Positions 27,301-36,461 of a DNA stretch of 64,000 nt are shown here, piece by piece. Location of the stretch: assembly GCF_015062905.1 (NCBI RefSeq), contig NZ_SUTK01000003.1, positions 34,774 through 98,773 of the forward strand, written 5' to 3'. Origin of the DNA: Methanobrevibacter thaueri. Lineage in GTDB: Archaea > Methanobacteriota > Methanobacteria > Methanobacteriales > Methanobacteriaceae. Numbering within the stretch: the stretch's first letter is position 1; every line of letters begins with the position of its first letter. The notes beneath the pieces are model-generated. The model was not told the DNA's origin, did no database searches, and saw only the letters and a program-made list of their open reading frames with translations. Made by a program: the position numbers and the translations under genes.

Positions 27301-27326
27301 TTTATTTTTTATAAATCTAAGAAATA

Positions 27327-27332
27327 TTTATA
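27327..27332 (+). promoter_or_regulatory. Candidate TATA box upstream of the GT2-TagF gene at 27415
   Basis: TTTATA within ATATTTATATTT about 85 nt upstream of the start would leave a leader of roughly 55 nt. The gap of over 100 bases after the previous gene supports a new transcription unit. Confidence 0.3.
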
Positions 27333-27414
27333 TTTATTATTAATGTAATATATTAATATCATAAATTTTCTTTTAAAAATATTAGTAGAGGATAACAGTC
27401 TTTTGAGGATTAAC

Positions 27415-30051
27415 ATGAATAAAAAATTTAAGTTTTCTATTGTAATTGCAGTTTATAATGCTGAAGATTATCTTGAAGAAACAGTTAATTCAATTATTAA
27501 TCAAGATTTGGGCTTTGAAGAAAATGTTCAGTTAATCCTTGTTGATGATGGCAGCAGTGATAATTCGGGAGAAATTGCATTAAGTTATCAGAAAATATAT
27601 CCCAATAATGTTATTGCAGTATCAAAAGAAAATGGAGGCCAATCATCCGCACGGAACTTAGGTTTAAAATATGCCGAAGGGGAATACATTAATTTTTTAG
27701 ACAGTGATGACAAATTATCTGAAGGATCTTTACGTGAAATCTATTCTTTTTTTAAAAATCATGATGTAAATATTATTGCGATTCCACTGGTATTCTTTGA
27801 TAGAATCACTGGAGATCATACGTTAAATGAGAAATTCATATGTGATAAAGTTGTGGATGTTTATAAGGAATTTGATTATCCTCAATTATCTATTGCGTCT
27901 TGTTTTATTAAAACAAGTTTATTTGACAATTTTAGCTTTGATGAGAGATTCAATATTGGTGAAGATGCCGTTTTAATTAATAAGTTGCTTGTTAATGAAG
28001 GTAAGATAGGTTTTGTTAATGATGCTCAATATTTATATAGGAAACGAAGTGATGCTTCATCAACTATAGATAGCATTAATATTAAAAAAGAATTTTATTT
28101 GGATAAAAGTAGATATTTCCACGTTGAACTAATCAATTATTGTTTGGAAAAGCTTAATTATGTTCCTAAATTTGTCCAGTATGTTATTGCCCATGATATG
28201 CAGTGGTATTATAATGGTTTGGATATATGGGATATTCTTACGAAAGAGGAATATGATGTTTTGATGGATGAGATTCATTATGTATTAGGATATATTGATA
28301 AAAGCATTATATTAAACCATAATTACATGACCAAAGACCAAATGGATTTTTTAATATATTTGAAGAATAATAATGACTTTTCAATTAAAGTGCCTAATAA
28401 GAAAAAACTTATATTCATGTCAGGCGACCAGGTAATCAATAGAGTTCATAAGCATACTTTAAATATTGACATTGTTGAATTAACTGGAGGGTTTATGAAT
28501 ATTTCCGGTTATTTTGTAAGTTATTGCGATGATGTTACTCTATCTATTGAAGCTATTAAAAAAGTAGGCGATACTAAAGAAATATATAAGTCCAAATATG
28601 TTGAATATCCTACAACACATAGGCATTTAAACACCTCTATAGGCATTCCTTGGAAATTCTATTATAATTTAGATTTTAAAATTCCGGTTGATGAAAATGA
28701 AAACTGTAAGATATCATTCTTTATTAATTATAATGAGAATGATAAATCTGTAAAATTCTATCCAAAATTAAAATTGGTGGATTATTGTAATCTGTCTGAG
28801 TATTCAAATTACTTCGTGAAGGATAATAAAATTGTATTATTCACAGATAATTCGTTCCATATTGTTGATTTTTCATCAAAATTCAGGTTTAAATTAGAAA
28901 CATTATCTTTATTCAAAATTTTAACTTCATTGGAACCTTACGATATTTATGCAATATTTATGCATTTGCTTAATTTATGTGTTTATCCTTTATGGAAAAA
29001 TAGGAAAATATGGTTATTTATTGATCGTCGTGATTTTGCTGACGATAATGCAAAACATTTATTCAAATATGCGGTTTCCCAGAATGACGGCATTGAAAAA
29101 TATTTTATTGTTGATAAAAAGTCAAAGGATTATAAAACGATTAAGAGTATCAGTTCCAAAAATGTCGTAAATTTCGGTTCAATAAAACATAAACTATTGT
29201 ATTTCTATGCTGAAAAAATAATATCTTCACATATCAATCACGAATGGTTAAATCCGTTTCATTTCACTAATAAAATTTTATTTTCAGGATTGACAACACA
29301 TAAAAGATATTTTTTACAGCATGGTGTTACAAAAGATGATGTTTCCAGATATCTTGTGAAGTATCTTCATAATATGCATCTATTTTTAACTTTATCAAAA
29401 TATGAATATGATTCGATTGTTAATGGACATTATAATTATGATGAGAATGTGGTTCAATGTTTAGGTTTTCCACGTTATGATAATTTGAAGAATGAAGGAA
29501 ATAAAAAGCAGATATTATTTATTCCAACATGGAGAAGTTATATAAATGAAGATAATTTTTATTCATCAGAATATTTTTTGAGAATAAAATCTTTATTGGA
29601 AAATGAAAGATTATCAGACCTGCTTCAAAGGAATAATTATGAAATTATATTTAAACCGCATCAGAATTTGTTGCCTTATATGGGATTATTTAATGTTTCC
29701 GATGAAATAAAGGTAGATTATGACTCTCCTTATCAGGAACTGTTTAATAATTCTTCTTTGATGATTACAGATTATTCGTCAGTATTTTTTGATTTTGCAT
29801 ATATCAAAAAACCAGTGATATATTATCAAAATGAGGATTATCATTATGAAAAAGGGTATTTTGATTATGAAACAATGGGATTTGGAGAAGTCATCGAATC
29901 AGAAGAGGAACTGATTACACAAATAGAACACTATGTTGAAAATAACTGCGAAATGGAAGAGAAATATCAAAAAAGAGTAGATGATTTCTTTAAATATACT
30001 GATAAAAATAATTGTAAAAGAGTATATGAGTGGATTTTAGAAGACGATTAG
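27415..30051 (+). CDS. Bifunctional GT2 glycosyltransferase / CDP-glycerol glycerophosphotransferase (TagF-like)
   Basis: 878 residues, the same length and layout as the protein at 9368. The GT2 domain is intact (FSIVIAVYNAEDYLEE, VDDGSSDNS, GGQSSARNLGL, FLDSDD). The middle beta-rich domain begins LNIDIVELTGGFMNISGY. The TagF-like domain has YFLQHGVTKDDVSRYL, LGFPRYDNL, IPTWRSYI, FKPHQNL and MITDYSSVFFDFAY; here the usual KPHP is KPHQ. TGAGGA at 27404-27409 supports the ATG at 27415 over the TTG at 27403. Base composition is more AT-rich than the copies at 9-15 kb, suggesting a different history. Confidence 0.9.
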   Translation: MNKKFKFSIVIAVYNAEDYLEETVNSIINQDLGFEENVQLILVDDGSSDNSGEIALSYQKIYPNNVIAVSKENGGQSSARNLGLKYAEGEYINFLDSDDKLSEGSLREIYSFFKNHDVNIIAIPLVFFDRITGDHTLNEKFICDKVVDVYKEFDYPQLSIASCFIKTSLFDNFSFDERFNIGEDAVLINKLLVNEGKIGFVNDAQYLYRKRSDASSTIDSINIKKEFYLDKSRYFHVELINYCLEKLNYVPKFVQYVIAHDMQWYYNGLDIWDILTKEEYDVLMDEIHYVLGYIDKSIILNHNYMTKDQMDFLIYLKNNNDFSIKVPNKKKLIFMSGDQVINRVHKHTLNIDIVELTGGFMNISGYFVSYCDDVTLSIEAIKKVGDTKEIYKSKYVEYPTTHRHLNTSIGIPWKFYYNLDFKIPVDENENCKISFFINYNENDKSVKFYPKLKLVDYCNLSEYSNYFVKDNKIVLFTDNSFHIVDFSSKFRFKLETLSLFKILTSLEPYDIYAIFMHLLNLCVYPLWKNRKIWLFIDRRDFADDNAKHLFKYAVSQNDGIEKYFIVDKKSKDYKTIKSISSKNVVNFGSIKHKLLYFYAEKIISSHINHEWLNPFHFTNKILFSGLTTHKRYFLQHGVTKDDVSRYLVKYLHNMHLFLTLSKYEYDSIVNGHYNYDENVVQCLGFPRYDNLKNEGNKKQILFIPTWRSYINEDNFYSSEYFLRIKSLLENERLSDLLQRNNYEIIFKPHQNLLPYMGLFNVSDEIKVDYDSPYQELFNNSSLMITDYSSVFFDFAYIKKPVIYYQNEDYHYEKGYFDYETMGFGEVIESEEELITQIEHYVENNCEMEEKYQKRVDDFFKYTDKNNCKRVYEWILEDD

Positions 30052-30061
30052 GAGTGATTGT

Positions 30062-31318
30062 ATGGTTGAAATATCAGTTATAATGCCGGTATATAATTGT
30101 GAAGAGTTCTTAGAGGAATCAATTGAAAGTGTATTGAATCAGTCCTTCACAGATTTTGAGTTTATTTGCGTTGATGATGGTTCTACTGATAGTTCATTAT
30201 CTATTCTTCAAGATTATGCAAAAAAAGATGACCGTATGAAAGTTTTCCATCAAGAAAATAAGGGTGGTGGGGATGCTAGAAACTTTACATTCCATTTAAT
30301 TGAAGGTAAATATTTATTATTCATCGATTCAGATGATATATTGTGTCCTGAAGCTTTAGAAAATAATTATAATTTGATTAAAGAAAAAGATGTCGATTTC
30401 ATATTTTTTAAAGCAATTAATTATGATGATGATACCGGCGAATATGTTGACGGCGAATATTATAATCTGAATTATCTTTATAATGAAGTGGGGGAGGAAA
30501 TTTTTTCATATGAAGACCTTCCTGAAAATATGTTGCTTAGGTTATCCGCTACTCCCTGGGGCAAATTTTATGATGCGGAATTTATTTTAAACAGTGGAGC
30601 TCAATTTGCAGAAGGCATAATTTTTCATGATAATAAGTTTTTTTGGGAAATGTTATTTAATTCTAAAAAGATTTGCTTTAATAATCAGCTGTTTTATGTG
30701 CGAAGAATTCATTCCTCCTCTATTCAGGAATCAAAAGACAAACGATACTTGAATATTTTCATTGCGTTAAATGGAATTGTATCTCTTTTTGAGAAATATG
30801 GGAATCTAGAAAAATATAAACATTACTTATATAACTGGAAAATTGGCAGTTTTGATATGCGATATAATCAAATTCAAGAACAATATAAGCAACTGTTTTT
30901 AGAAGAATTCAAAAAAGATCTCTCAGCGCTTGATGAATCTGAAGGTCATGATAATCTAATGGATATTTTTACTCCACACACTCTTACAATTTACGAAAAT
31001 GTGATGGAATCAGATACATATAAAGAATATGATTTGCTGATGGAAAGAGTTAGATTAAATCAGCAAATAAATAGGTTAAATAATGAAAAATCAATGTTAA
31101 ATGATACAATTAAGAATTTAACTGATAAAAATAATAAAAAGGATAAAAAAATTGATAAATTAAATCAAAAAAACGATAAACTTAAAGATAAAAATGAAAA
31201 GCTTAAGATGAAAAATAAAAAATTGAAAGATGAAAATAATCAATTAAAAAATTTAGTTTCCGATTATAAATCACGTAAAGCTGTTAAAATTGCAGATAAA
31301 CTCAAATTGCATAATTAG
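30062..31318 (+). CDS. Family 2 glycosyltransferase with long Lys-rich coiled coil
   Basis: 418 residues. GT2 motifs: ISVIMPVYNCEEFLEESIES, VDDGSTDSS, GGGDARNFTF and FIDSDDIL. The acceptor-side motif is FHDNKFF where most neighbours have FEDN. Residues 335-405 are a heptad-like, highly charged coiled coil (repeats of the form KLKDKNEKLKMKNKK). AGGAGTG precedes the ATG, ten bases after the previous stop, so it is cotranscribed with the GT2-TagF gene. The coiled coil may mediate assembly with other enzymes of the locus. Confidence 0.88.
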   Translation: MVEISVIMPVYNCEEFLEESIESVLNQSFTDFEFICVDDGSTDSSLSILQDYAKKDDRMKVFHQENKGGGDARNFTFHLIEGKYLLFIDSDDILCPEALENNYNLIKEKDVDFIFFKAINYDDDTGEYVDGEYYNLNYLYNEVGEEIFSYEDLPENMLLRLSATPWGKFYDAEFILNSGAQFAEGIIFHDNKFFWEMLFNSKKICFNNQLFYVRRIHSSSIQESKDKRYLNIFIALNGIVSLFEKYGNLEKYKHYLYNWKIGSFDMRYNQIQEQYKQLFLEEFKKDLSALDESEGHDNLMDIFTPHTLTIYENVMESDTYKEYDLLMERVRLNQQINRLNNEKSMLNDTIKNLTDKNNKKDKKIDKLNQKNDKLKDKNEKLKMKNKKLKDENNQLKNLVSDYKSRKAVKIADKLKLHN

Positions 31319-31531
31319 ATGACATTACTCCAATTGCACATGCTATAGTTAATATATGTTTAATTAATTGGGGCAATTATAAATTTAATAATAATGTGTA
31401 TATGGAAGTAATTACAGATATTAAATTAAAAATATTTAGAATTTTCTTAAAGGTTAAAAAGTTGATTCATTGAAGTTTTCAAGTAGTTTCTTTAAATGTT
31501 TTTAGGTGATATTGAAGGGGGTTATGTGTAA

Positions 31532-33337
31532 GTGTTTCAAAAAATCTTAAATCACAGTAATAGTTATAATTTTTATAAAGAAGGTTATGAAAATTTAAAA
31601 AACACAGAAAAAGATTTAAAGAAGAAGCAGGATGAATTAAATTCTTTAAAAAAGAAGTATAATAAAATTCAAAAAGATAAAGAGTCATTAGTTGATGAAT
31701 ATCAAAGAGATTATTGGTTTTTTGATTTTGAAGGAATCTTATCAAAATTTTATGTGTCCCCTATAATTAATTCTCCTTTTTCAAATGTGGATAAACGATG
31801 TTTTTCATTCATGGATCATTTGGCAAAGTATTTGAAGAGAAATGTGGATGAAAATAATCAACCATTGGTTTCTATCATACTTCCGGTTTTTAATAATGAA
31901 CCAGAACTTTCAGATACTATTGAAAGCGTTTTAAATCAAACTTACAATAACTTCGAATTGATTATAATTGATGATGCCAGCGAAGATAAAACTGCCGATG
32001 CATTAAATTCAATTGACAAATCAAATGTTCAAATACTCCAGAATGCTGAGCGAAAAGGATTTTCCTATTGTAGAAACTTAGCGCTTGAAAAAGCAGAGGG
32101 TGAGTACATTTTTTATATAGATATTGGCAATGCCTGGTGTGAAGAATACTTAAAAACAATGATGGGAGCATTTTTCGAAGTATCTGATGCTGATGCAATA
32201 TATTCCGGTCAATTAATATATGACAATGATTGGGACAAAATTTCAGGAGTACAGTTCGGAGCATATAATAAATCATTATTGTACAATAGGAATTACATCT
32301 CTTTAAGCGCATTTGCTCATAAAAGGTCTTTAATTAATAACGTTCAATTTGAGGAGTCTTTAAGCTCTTTAAACGATTGGCATTTCATTTTAAATATTTC
32401 AAATGATTATAAGTTGTATTCAATTCCTGTTTTGCAGTCCAAAACAAATTATGAAAGTCCTGATGATGAAACTGAAACTGAATTAATTCATAACTTAATT
32501 GACAATAAAAAAGATTTTTCTTCAATATATGAATTAAATAAAAAGATCAGTATTGTAATTCCAAGTTATGAATTGCTGGATGACCTTAAAGAAAATATAA
32601 ATACAATTCTATCATTTGATTCCCCTTTGATTGACATTATCGTCGTTGACAATGATTCTAATGATAAAGTTAAAGAATATCTTAAGGCCATGCATTCAGA
32701 AGGTAAAATCAAATTAATTCAAAATGAGATTAATTATGGTTTTACATATGCAGTAGAACAGGGAATTTCCATATCAGATAAAAATTCGGACATTTTACTT
32801 CTGAATAATGATGCTATTTTGACAAAAGGTGCATTGGAAGCAATGCAGTTTCATGCTTATGAAATTGAGGATTGTGGGATTATAGTGCCTCAGGAGATAT
32901 TGTTTGATAAGGATTCAAGAATAAAATATAATGTTCCTTATGCAAATTTCCATTATGAATGTGATGTGACTCCATCCAGGACTCATAGAAATATTATTAA
33001 TGTGCCTTTGTTTCATGATGGGGAACTTTTGGAGCTCAATTTCGCTCCGTTTTTCTGCACTTACATTAAAAGAGATGTTTATGATAGAAGTTTAGGTTTA
33101 GATTCCGAATTGGGAAGACATTACCGTTCAGATAGGATATTTTCAAATTTTGTTCGCCATGTTTTAAAATTAAAGATATACCAAACTTCATACGCAATGG
33201 TTTATCATAAATTTCAACAATCAACAAAGAAACTTAAGGAGAACAAGGATAAATTTGATGTCATGTTTACAAAAAATCAATGGGAGCCGGAATTGGCTGA
33301 AAAATTAGGGTACAAGACTCCTCAGTGGGATATATGA
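31532..33337 (+). CDS. Tandem GT2 protein: degenerate first domain, active-looking second domain
   Basis: 601 residues with an N-terminal charged helix (20-60) and two GT2 domains. The first (about 112-300) has VSIILPVFNNEPELSDTI and IIDDASEDKT, but the metal site is YIDIGN (195-200) where DSDD is expected. The second (about 338-560) has ISIVIPSYELLDDL, VVDNDSNDK, and LLLNNDAIL (422-430), the NND form seen in rhamnosyltransferase-like enzymes. The start is GTG at 31532 with AAGGGGGT at 31515-31522; an ATG at 31524 is out of frame. Only the second domain looks fully catalytic. Confidence 0.82.
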   Translation: MFQKILNHSNSYNFYKEGYENLKNTEKDLKKKQDELNSLKKKYNKIQKDKESLVDEYQRDYWFFDFEGILSKFYVSPIINSPFSNVDKRCFSFMDHLAKYLKRNVDENNQPLVSIILPVFNNEPELSDTIESVLNQTYNNFELIIIDDASEDKTADALNSIDKSNVQILQNAERKGFSYCRNLALEKAEGEYIFYIDIGNAWCEEYLKTMMGAFFEVSDADAIYSGQLIYDNDWDKISGVQFGAYNKSLLYNRNYISLSAFAHKRSLINNVQFEESLSSLNDWHFILNISNDYKLYSIPVLQSKTNYESPDDETETELIHNLIDNKKDFSSIYELNKKISIVIPSYELLDDLKENINTILSFDSPLIDIIVVDNDSNDKVKEYLKAMHSEGKIKLIQNEINYGFTYAVEQGISISDKNSDILLLNNDAILTKGALEAMQFHAYEIEDCGIIVPQEILFDKDSRIKYNVPYANFHYECDVTPSRTHRNIINVPLFHDGELLELNFAPFFCTYIKRDVYDRSLGLDSELGRHYRSDRIFSNFVRHVLKLKIYQTSYAMVYHKFQQSTKKLKENKDKFDVMFTKNQWEPELAEKLGYKTPQWDI

Positions 33338-35139
33338 TGATTGAAATGAATGTGTCAAGTTTTTTTAATAAAATCAATTTATATGATGAAGACAAATATT
33401 ATCTGTTGATATTGTTTGTGATTAGTCTGTTAATTACTGTAATGTTAATCAGATTTCATCTAACTAGAGGTGCTTTTTCTTCTGATCTTTATGTTTATTT
33501 AGCAGCTGCATTAGATTTTGCAGATTTAAATGTTAATAATATTTCTAATCCATCGTTTTTGGCCAATTCGCCAGTAGTTTGTTATTTAACATCGATTTTG
33601 TTTAGATTGGGATTTGTTGATATTCGTTCAATATTTATTGTCACTGGATTATTTGGAATTTTAGGAATTTTAGGGATGTATGTCCTTCTTAAAATTAGGT
33701 TTTCACCTTTATTAAGTTTCACAGGTGCACTTTTATACTCCAGTTTTTCATTAACTTTACTGTATTTTGCATGTGGATTGTTGGACGTTCCCGCTGTTTC
33801 GATGATAATATGGACTTTGATTTTCACATTTGCCATAGATAATGATAATAGATTTTATGCTTTAGCTGGAATTTCAGCAGTGCTGTCATTTTTCACCAGA
33901 TATACAAATGCATATATAATAATTTTAATTGCTTTGTATGTTCTTAAAAATCATGATGTAATTGAATTAGTTAAGGATATGATATATGACAGACGATTAT
34001 TTATTAAAAAATCATCTGATTTTTTTAGAAGTAATGAATTTAAGTGGATTTGTATCTCCGGTATCATTTCGTTAACATGTTTACTGTATGTTTTCCATGT
34101 TTTGTTGTCTATGGGTTCAAGTTTGAGTTATTTTGGAGCGGCTTCCGGGTCTTTAAATCATTTTAGTTCAAATTCTTATCAATTTGGCCATCTCCCCGAT
34201 AAATTTTTTTATATTAAGAATTATCTAAATTTTTTATATTGTGATAAAATAATATTTGAAAATTTGGGTCCAAATTTTATTAATCATTCTCCTGTTGTTT
34301 ATTTAATAATTTTAATTTTGATATCTGGATTTTTATTAAAAGTAAAAAAATCTAGTAATGCTATTAAATGCTTTGTTGGAAAAATTTTTGAACATAAATT
34401 TTTCTGTTTATTAATTTTTGTTTTATGTTGTTTTGCAATTATTGGACTAAAAACAAATTATTTGATAACTCTATTTTCGATATGGGTTATTTGTTTAATT
34501 TTGATGCATTTAGCAAAGAGATATTGTGGAAATATTGATAATTTTACTGTATCATTGATTTGTTTTTGTTTGTTTACATTTTATTTAATTGTATTTTCTT
34601 TAATGGATATAAAAACAGAGAGATATATTTTACCAACTTTTCCTGCATTGGTATATTTTGTAATTTACTCTTTGAATCAAGTTTTCAACTTCATTGGAAA
34701 TAACTTTGATAGCCCTACATTTAACAAAGATAAATCTGAAGATAACAGCTATTTTTTATCAAGATTTTTAACCATAATTTTCATAATTCTGTTATTATTT
34801 ATGATTTTTAATTTCCCTAGTACAGTGGAATATGATGATATGGCATTACAAATAGATTCAGTTGCTAATTATTTAATTAACTATGATGAAAATTTTATGG
34901 ATAAAGAAATCGGATCGTCAGGAGGCTTAAGATTTTATGAATGGTATTTTAAAAATGAGGTGGATTTAGTTAACATTCCAGGATCTCATGCTGATAGACT
35001 GGTAGGTATAGGTTTTGAATTAAAAGAATTTAATCAAACTAAGTATGATTATATCATCACAACTGCTAAATGGCAACATGAAAATTACACAAAAATTTAT
35101 CATGAGGGAGCAACTAGTCTGTACGAGAGAAATTTCTAA
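33334..35139 (+). CDS. Polytopic membrane glycosyltransferase, GT-C (ArnT/PMT-like)
   Basis: About 601 residues with some eleven to twelve hydrophobic segments. The first external loop has FHLTRGAFSSDLYVYLAAALDFADL, with the acidic residue expected at a GT-C active site, and HSPVVYLI and KTERYILPTFPALVYF match the membrane core of PMT_2-like enzymes. It would use a polyprenyl-linked sugar on the outer face. The ATG at 33334 overlaps the preceding TGA as ATGA, the usual coupled arrangement; an in-frame GTG at 33325 lies further upstream. Confidence 0.8.
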   Translation: MMIEMNVSSFFNKINLYDEDKYYLLILFVISLLITVMLIRFHLTRGAFSSDLYVYLAAALDFADLNVNNISNPSFLANSPVVCYLTSILFRLGFVDIRSIFIVTGLFGILGILGMYVLLKIRFSPLLSFTGALLYSSFSLTLLYFACGLLDVPAVSMIIWTLIFTFAIDNDNRFYALAGISAVLSFFTRYTNAYIIILIALYVLKNHDVIELVKDMIYDRRLFIKKSSDFFRSNEFKWICISGIISLTCLLYVFHVLLSMGSSLSYFGAASGSLNHFSSNSYQFGHLPDKFFYIKNYLNFLYCDKIIFENLGPNFINHSPVVYLIILILISGFLLKVKKSSNAIKCFVGKIFEHKFFCLLIFVLCCFAIIGLKTNYLITLFSIWVICLILMHLAKRYCGNIDNFTVSLICFCLFTFYLIVFSLMDIKTERYILPTFPALVYFVIYSLNQVFNFIGNNFDSPTFNKDKSEDNSYFLSRFLTIIFIILLLFMIFNFPSTVEYDDMALQIDSVANYLINYDENFMDKEIGSSGGLRFYEWYFKNEVDLVNIPGSHADRLVGIGFELKEFNQTKYDYIITTAKWQHENYTKIYHEGATSLYERNF

Positions 35140-35143
35140 TTAG

Positions 35144-35263
35144 GTGTATTATTTTTTTTATACGCTGCTTTTGGTCATGATTTTGGTTGTTTTATGGTTA
35201 ATTATTTTGACAATGAGTAAGATTCCTTATTTAAGGAAAGTTAGTGGAAGTAGTTCTACTTAA
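35144..35263 (+). pseudogene. 3' remnant of an acyltransferase 3 gene (subtype B)
   Basis: An open stretch of 39 codons plus stop encodes a hydrophobic helix followed by SKIPYLRKVSGSSST. The last residues match the C-termini of the acyltransferases at 5158 (SKIPYLKKVSGT) and 21892 (SKIPSLKKFSGT), and the preceding helix (LLLVMILVVLWLIIL) matches their last membrane segment. A stop codon lies immediately upstream, and nothing of the other 310 residues remains. It abuts the point where gene direction reverses. Confidence 0.75.
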
Positions 35264-35273
35264 ATTACTCCCA

Positions 35274-36401
35274 TTATTTTATCTTAATTTTTTTCAGATA
35301 TCTTTTGATTTTTCTTAAAGGAGATGTTATTTTCCAGCTTGTTGAATTTAATAACTCTTTATTTTCTTTTTTTAATTTTTTGTTTTTTTTTTTTAGTTTT
35401 TTGTTTTGTTTTTCAAGTTGGCTAATATATTTGCCTTCAATGTATATATTCTGATTTTCTGTTCTTATTTTAGTCTCTCCAGTGTTATATAAGTAATTTT
35501 TACAGTATTCCTTAATCACTTTGACGGTTTTTTTAGGGTCCATTGGTTCATGTGGAACATCTTTAATTTCACGATAATAAACAACCTCAAGTCCATTAAA
35601 CTGCTTCAATTTGTAAATCTGTTTTAAAAAAGGCATTCCATGAAGTTTAATGTCCCATTCTGATTCGGCATTAACGTAATATGTTATAAAAGGAGCGTAA
35701 TTTTCTTTTTTGAATAATTCTATCAAGTCTAATCTATGTTTAATCTTTTCAACAATTTCATCTTTAGTCATGCCTACAAATGAATCGTATAACACATCAA
35801 ATAGGGGATTTACCATACTCTCCCAATAATTCATTACAAACAATTGGGAATTGTTAATTAGAACCTGTGAATTTTTTATTAGAGTTCCTAGAACAACTGA
35901 GGTATATCCTCCTCCTGATGATCCGCAAAACAGTATGTTATCGTGTCTTATCTCTTGATTTTTACATAATTCTTCAATGATTTTAGATAAATCTTCTAAA
36001 AACCAGTGTTCTTTTGTACCGATAAGCCATGCAATCTTAATCTTTTCTCCATAGAAGAACATGGGGTCAGCATATGCAATGAATGATTCATCAAAGAAGG
36101 TGTACCAACTCCATCTATCGATATATGGTGGTTTAAACAGTTCCCCATTTCGGATTATGTCTCTTTCATGAGCACCTGGGCCAGTGCATATCAGATTTTT
36201 ATTTTTTGATGAGAATTTAACTACTAAACAATGAATTGTGTTGTTGTAGACTACCTGTAATCCAAAAGGTTCATCTAAAGGAAATTCGAATGAGGAAATC
36301 TCATCAAAGTTTAATTTAATATTCTTATCAATTAATTTGTGCATGCCGTAATCTGCAGTTTCAATAATTTCATCGGTTAATTCAAATCGTTTGTTTGTCA
36401 T
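35274..36401 (-). CDS. Alpha/beta-hydrolase-like protein with coiled coil and SWKITSPLR tail
   Basis: 375 residues. GSSGGG at 160-165 (Ser162 as possible nucleophile, after ILFC) and DVPHEPMD around residue 290 as possible His loop suggest an alpha/beta-hydrolase or acyl-esterase fold; it also recalls Asp2-type proteins that act with glycosyltransferases. The last 50 residues are a Lys-rich coiled coil ending in SWKITSPLRKIKRYLKK. It may deacylate or acylate the polymer (inference). Minus strand, downstream of the methyltransferase/kinase-like gene with a 60-base gap. Confidence 0.65.
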   Translation of the reverse strand: MTNKRFELTDEIIETADYGMHKLIDKNIKLNFDEISSFEFPLDEPFGLQVVYNNTIHCLVVKFSSKNKNLICTGPGAHERDIIRNGELFKPPYIDRWSWYTFFDESFIAYADPMFFYGEKIKIAWLIGTKEHWFLEDLSKIIEELCKNQEIRHDNILFCGSSGGGYTSVVLGTLIKNSQVLINNSQLFVMNYWESMVNPLFDVLYDSFVGMTKDEIVEKIKHRLDLIELFKKENYAPFITYYVNAESEWDIKLHGMPFLKQIYKLKQFNGLEVVYYREIKDVPHEPMDPKKTVKVIKEYCKNYLYNTGETKIRTENQNIYIEGKYISQLEKQNKKLKKKNKKLKKENKELLNSTSWKITSPLRKIKRYLKKIKIK

Positions 36402-36461
36402 GAAATCCCTTTAATAAGTTTTATCTATGGTTTTAAATATAATAATCTCAGTAAAATAAGT

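Noticed and set aside
33290..33340. Possible frameshift at the junction of the tandem GT2 and the GT-C gene
   Set aside because: The A-run near 33301 is hard to count by eye; the normal ATGA overlap explains the junction without error.
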